A DNA stretch of 64,000 nt, taken from NCBI RefSeq assembly GCF_042678305.1, contig NZ_JBHUDT010000003.1; one strand, given 5' to 3'. The position numbers and the translations under genes are program-made. Shown here in pieces: positions 61,328 through 64,000 of the stretch (the stretch's first letter is position 1; each line of letters begins with the position of its first letter). A model generated the notes under the pieces. That model searched no databases. It saw only the letters and a list, made by a program, of their open reading frames with translations, and was not told the DNA's origin. This DNA is from Gelatiniphilus marinus. Lineage in GTDB: Bacteria > Bacteroidota > Bacteroidia > Flavobacteriales > Flavobacteriaceae.

Positions 61328-63409
61328 ATGAGGAAAATAATTACGATATTGTTATTATTAACTATAGGTTATGGGTTTGCCCAAACCAATGATTTGGATA
61401 GTCTTTCTATTAAATTGGCTTACCAAGATCAAGATAGCTTAAAAGTAAATACCTCTCTTAAAGTTATAAAATTACTATACGGCCAAAACGATTTTGACAA
61501 AGCCTTACAACATATTATTTTAAGCGAAAAACTCTCAACCCAAATCGATTACCACATAGGCATAGCCGAAACCTCATATTACAAGGCGCTTATTTATGCA
61601 GAACGCGGCGACTATATAAATGCTGTTAGCGGATACCAAAAATCTAAAGCACTGTATAGCAAACTAAACAATGTAGTAGGTATTGCTAAAGTTAACAACA
61701 GCATTGGTTTATTAGAAATTAAACGTGGTAATTATGCAAAAGGGCTACGATACGCTTTATCTGCAATAGAAGTTTTGGAAAAGCACAATTTAATAACAGA
61801 ACTTAAATTGGCCTACAGCCATTTAGCCAAAGCCTATTACAATATTAATGCAACAGACCAAGCCATAACATACTATCTTAAAGCCCTTGAGATACAAGAG
61901 CAGCTAAACGATACTAATGGCGCAAGCGAATCTTACAGCTATTTGGCAGAATTGTTCTCTGATAGAAAAGAACACAGAAAAGCCATAGAATACTACCAAA
62001 AATTAATAAACACCAGTAATGGTGAAGACCGAGACTCGATACTAAGGCGTGTTTACCCCAAACTAGGTGGAGAATACCTAAAGTTTAACGATTATAAAAC
62101 CGCCACAAAATATTTGGTAAGAGGCTACAACCTTAACATACGAAGAAAAGATAAATCTGATTTACTTATTACACTTAACCACCTGGGAGAATTAAATATA
62201 GCACAAAAACGTTTGGTTTTAGCCGAAAAACAACTGCTAGAAGCTGGCACTATTGCAAAAAAAACAGACAACAAAAAACAACTTTTAAGGCACTACAAAC
62301 TAATGAAAGCCTTAGACTCTACAAAAAACAGATTTGACCGCGCTTTTGCTTGGCAACGCGAATACTATAAGTTAAAAAACGAACAAGACAAAAACCTAGT
62401 AAAAGCAAATTTAAAAATCCCAGAACCAGAAGAGTTGGATACTAATCTCGAAAAAACAGTGCCAACACTTAAAACCCAAACCAAGCCAGTTCCCGAAAAA
62501 ACCAACGCCTTACCACAAAACAACGACAAACCCAACAGGTTTAAACTTATTTTCTATGCCCTACTAGCAGCATTAATGGTAGTATCTACCTTTTTAATTT
62601 TAATTTACCTAAAACGAAACAATACCATAAAATACACCCAAGAACTCGAAGAAAAAAACCTAAAAATACAATTACAAAACCAAGCCTATCAAGAACAGAC
62701 AGAGCATCTTAAAAATGCAAACAATGTAAAAGACAAGCTATTCTCCATAGTATCGCACGATTTAAAAGATTCCCTATCCTCAATCAATGGTTTTATAGAT
62801 TTGCTAAGAGACGGCTCGCTATCTCGCGAAGAGTTCGACAATTTAATACCCGAGCTAAGCGAAAACGCCAATAGCGCCTCCCTATTGCTGTTTAACCTGT
62901 TAAACTGGTCCAAGTCGCAAATGCAATCGTTAGAGCCCAAACCCACCCTATTCGACATCCAGGAAGTTCTGGAAGATAAAGTAAAACTAATCGAGCAACG
63001 TACAGAAAACAAAGGCATAACCCTTATAAATCGCTCTAAGCGAGATTTTGCCTACGCAGACAAAAGCATGTTTGAAATCATTATCCAAAACCTTCTGGCA
63101 AACGCTCTAAAATTCAGCAGAGCCGGAGACACCATTACCATTTCAAATCGCATCAGCAATGGCAATTGTATTGTTAGCGTTGCCGATACGGGCATAGGCA
63201 TATCCAAAGAAAACACAAAAAAGCTGTTTAAAAACAACACCTTTACAACTTTGGGCACCCTTAACGAGAAAGGCACCGGCCTTGGCCTATCTATATGCAA
63301 AGAGCTTATAGAGCTAAACAACGGTAAAATATGGGTAGATAGTACTCTGGGTGCAGGCAGTACGTTTTACGTGCAGTTACCAAAATCCAAACCCGTACCA
63401 ACTACCTAA
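61328..63409 (+). CDS. TPR-containing sensor histidine kinase
   Basis: The start at 61328 (MRKIITILLLLTIGYGFAQ) gives a signal peptide and 693 residues. About eight TPR-like repeats fill the periplasmic part (residues 30-370), followed by a linker rich in Pro/Thr, one membrane helix (LIFYALLAALMVVSTFLILIYL) and a coiled coil. The kinase core has the H-box LFSIVSHDLKDSL near residue 475, then N-box NLLANALKFS, DTGIGI and GTGLGLSICKELIE. No receiver domain is attached and no response regulator is adjacent. The signal is unknown. Confidence 0.9.
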   Translation: MRKIITILLLLTIGYGFAQTNDLDSLSIKLAYQDQDSLKVNTSLKVIKLLYGQNDFDKALQHIILSEKLSTQIDYHIGIAETSYYKALIYAERGDYINAVSGYQKSKALYSKLNNVVGIAKVNNSIGLLEIKRGNYAKGLRYALSAIEVLEKHNLITELKLAYSHLAKAYYNINATDQAITYYLKALEIQEQLNDTNGASESYSYLAELFSDRKEHRKAIEYYQKLINTSNGEDRDSILRRVYPKLGGEYLKFNDYKTATKYLVRGYNLNIRRKDKSDLLITLNHLGELNIAQKRLVLAEKQLLEAGTIAKKTDNKKQLLRHYKLMKALDSTKNRFDRAFAWQREYYKLKNEQDKNLVKANLKIPEPEELDTNLEKTVPTLKTQTKPVPEKTNALPQNNDKPNRFKLIFYALLAALMVVSTFLILIYLKRNNTIKYTQELEEKNLKIQLQNQAYQEQTEHLKNANNVKDKLFSIVSHDLKDSLSSINGFIDLLRDGSLSREEFDNLIPELSENANSASLLLFNLLNWSKSQMQSLEPKPTLFDIQEVLEDKVKLIEQRTENKGITLINRSKRDFAYADKSMFEIIIQNLLANALKFSRAGDTITISNRISNGNCIVSVADTGIGISKENTKKLFKNNTFTTLGTLNEKGTGLGLSICKELIELNNGKIWVDSTLGAGSTFYVQLPKSKPVPTT

Positions 63410-63435
63410 ACAAAACAATCAGTTTGTGTGCATTT

Positions 63436-63593
63436 GGGCGTTACCCTGTCGGGTCGGGCTTTCCGCTATATCTTTCTGCGAAGCAGTCCCGAACTTGTTT
63501 CTGGATCTCATTATTAACTAACACCCCATATCAAGCCATAATATTTTCATTAAAAAGCTTTGCATAAAGGATGCCGCATCAATCCCTAACGCT
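63436..63593. repeat. composite intergenic repeat with GCGTTA/TAACGC ends
   Basis: GGGCGTTACCCTGTCGGGTC (63436-63455) and a far end ATCCCTAACGC (63582-63592) frame a unit that also contains GGGCTTTCCGCTATATCTTT and AAGGATGCCGC. This order resembles a common Bacteroidota intergenic repeat. Between them lies what appears to be a second repeat (CAGTCCCGAACTTGTTTCTG and downstream), suggesting nesting. No gene lies in 63410-63605. Confidence 0.55.
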
Positions 63594-63605
63594 GCTATTT
63601 GCCAA

Positions 63606-64000
63606 TTAATTTTTAGGCAAAAACACCTCGGCCATCATGCAACGGGCACTTCCGCCACCACAAGCCTCAATAGTATTTAAAGAACTCGACAATATTTTAG
63701 TGTGCTTTTCCAACTTTTCAACTTGTGATTTAGTAAGCGAATCAAAAGCGGTTTGGCTCATAACTAAATACAATTCATCATCTGCCGCTTTTACCTGTAG
63801 CATATTACCGGCAAAATTAGCCAGCTGGTTCTCTGTAATATCTATAATATCCTTACCGCTTTCTTTTAAATGGTTTATAAGGTTTTTACGCTCTTTTTTA
63901 TCATCAATACTATCTAAGCAAATTACGGCAAAGGTTTCGGCTATACACATCATAACATTGGTGTGGTAAATGGCCTCTCGTTTATTTCCAACGGTTTGGT
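63606..64000 (-). CDS. CtlX-like amidinohydrolase, C-terminal part only
   Basis: The frame runs off the right edge, so only about 131 residues are visible (YHTNVMMCIAETFAVICLDS onward). It ends with ACGGGSARCMMAEVFLPKN, the C-terminal catalytic Cys segment of the arginine deiminase/amidinotransferase superfamily, most like the citrulline-utilisation CtlX branch. The Cys in SARCMMAE is the nucleophile, and the His of YHTN fits the HxN motif. The N-terminus and any operon partner lie outside the window. Confidence 0.8.
   Translation of the reverse strand, partial: QTVGNKREAIYHTNVMMCIAETFAVICLDSIDDKKERKNLINHLKESGKDIIDITENQLANFAGNMLQVKAADDELYLVMSQTAFDSLTKSQVEKLEKHTKILSSSLNTIEACGGGSARCMMAEVFLPKN

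Noticed and set aside
1..64000. CRISPR arrays, rRNA operons, prophage structural genes or complete insertion sequences
   Set aside because: I looked for regularly spaced repeats, rRNA motifs and transposase signatures and found none. The only mobile traces are the integrase and the MITE-like element.

Overview
The window reads as chromosomal DNA of a marine-type member of the Flavobacteriaceae (phylum Bacteroidota). The evidence is an AT-rich sequence, promoters of the TAnnTTTG type, start codons without Shine-Dalgarno sequences, a type IX secretion sorting tail on a metallopeptidase, flavobacterial gene fusions (HPRT-adenylate kinase) and many dispersed palindromic repeats typical of these genomes. 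The genus cannot be named from sequence alone. There is one tRNA (tRNA-Pro, anticodon TGG), one cobalamin riboswitch, no rRNA, no CRISPR and no complete insertion sequence.

Region 1 (1-11.76 kb, all minus strand): a gene train with an AraC-type regulator, a complete tripartite RND efflux pump (adaptor, permease, TolC-like outer membrane protein), a coiled-coil protein, a patatin phospholipase, a small secreted protein, an MscS channel and the start of a UbiB-like kinase. A CTnDOT-like tyrosine integrase sits between the regulator and the 3' end of the tRNA-Pro gene, beside a tandem 12-bp repeat. This looks like one end of an integrated island. I saw none of the dispersed palindromic repeats here, whereas they are frequent to the right of the tRNA.

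Region 2 (11.9-24.8 kb): core metabolism (PQQ-type sugar dehydrogenase, uridine kinase, FtsB/DivIC-like protein, methylmalonyl-CoA mutase small subunit) followed by a vitamin B12 uptake locus. The locus has a riboswitch-controlled BtuB-like receptor on one strand and BtuF, BtuC and BtuD homologues on the other. B12 import next to a B12-dependent mutase is coherent, but the large, B12-binding mutase subunit is absent from the window. RmuC, a thioesterase and a TPR protein follow.

Region 3 (24.9-38.1 kb): a 2056-residue alpha-2-macroglobulin-like protein that carries several in-frame chromosomal repeats and a SusC-plug-like motif, a lipoprotein, a secreted M64 peptidase, a DUF4136 lipoprotein, a hydrolase, a potassium channel, Obg, and a fused hypoxanthine phosphoribosyltransferase-adenylate kinase.

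Region 4 (38.2-45.8 kb): purK and purE are separated by a RhuM-Doc (Fic-type) fusion gene. Next is an M3 peptidase whose last 194 bp are duplicated 756 bp downstream, bracketing a YbjN-like gene. An ECF sigma factor follows, preceded by a run of 21 A at its predicted transcription start, with a small Cys-rich partner gene and a UbiA-like membrane protein.

Region 5 (45.9-64 kb): glycine decarboxylase, a FabH-like synthase with a methyltransferase and a glycosyltransferase, a NucA-type nuclease, a PafA-type phosphatase, the MlaEF lipid ABC transporter, a DUF389 membrane protein, GDP-mannose pyrophosphorylase, an SprT-like protein with a duplicated 3' end downstream, ArgS, a TPR-histidine kinase, and the C-terminal part of a CtlX-like amidinohydrolase.

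The strongest leads are (i) the two gene-tail duplications (M3 peptidase and SprT-like), (ii) the RhuM-Doc gene inside the purine pair, (iii) the poly(A) tract at the sigma-factor start, and (iv) repeat-derived peptides inside coding genes, most strikingly in the macroglobulin gene.
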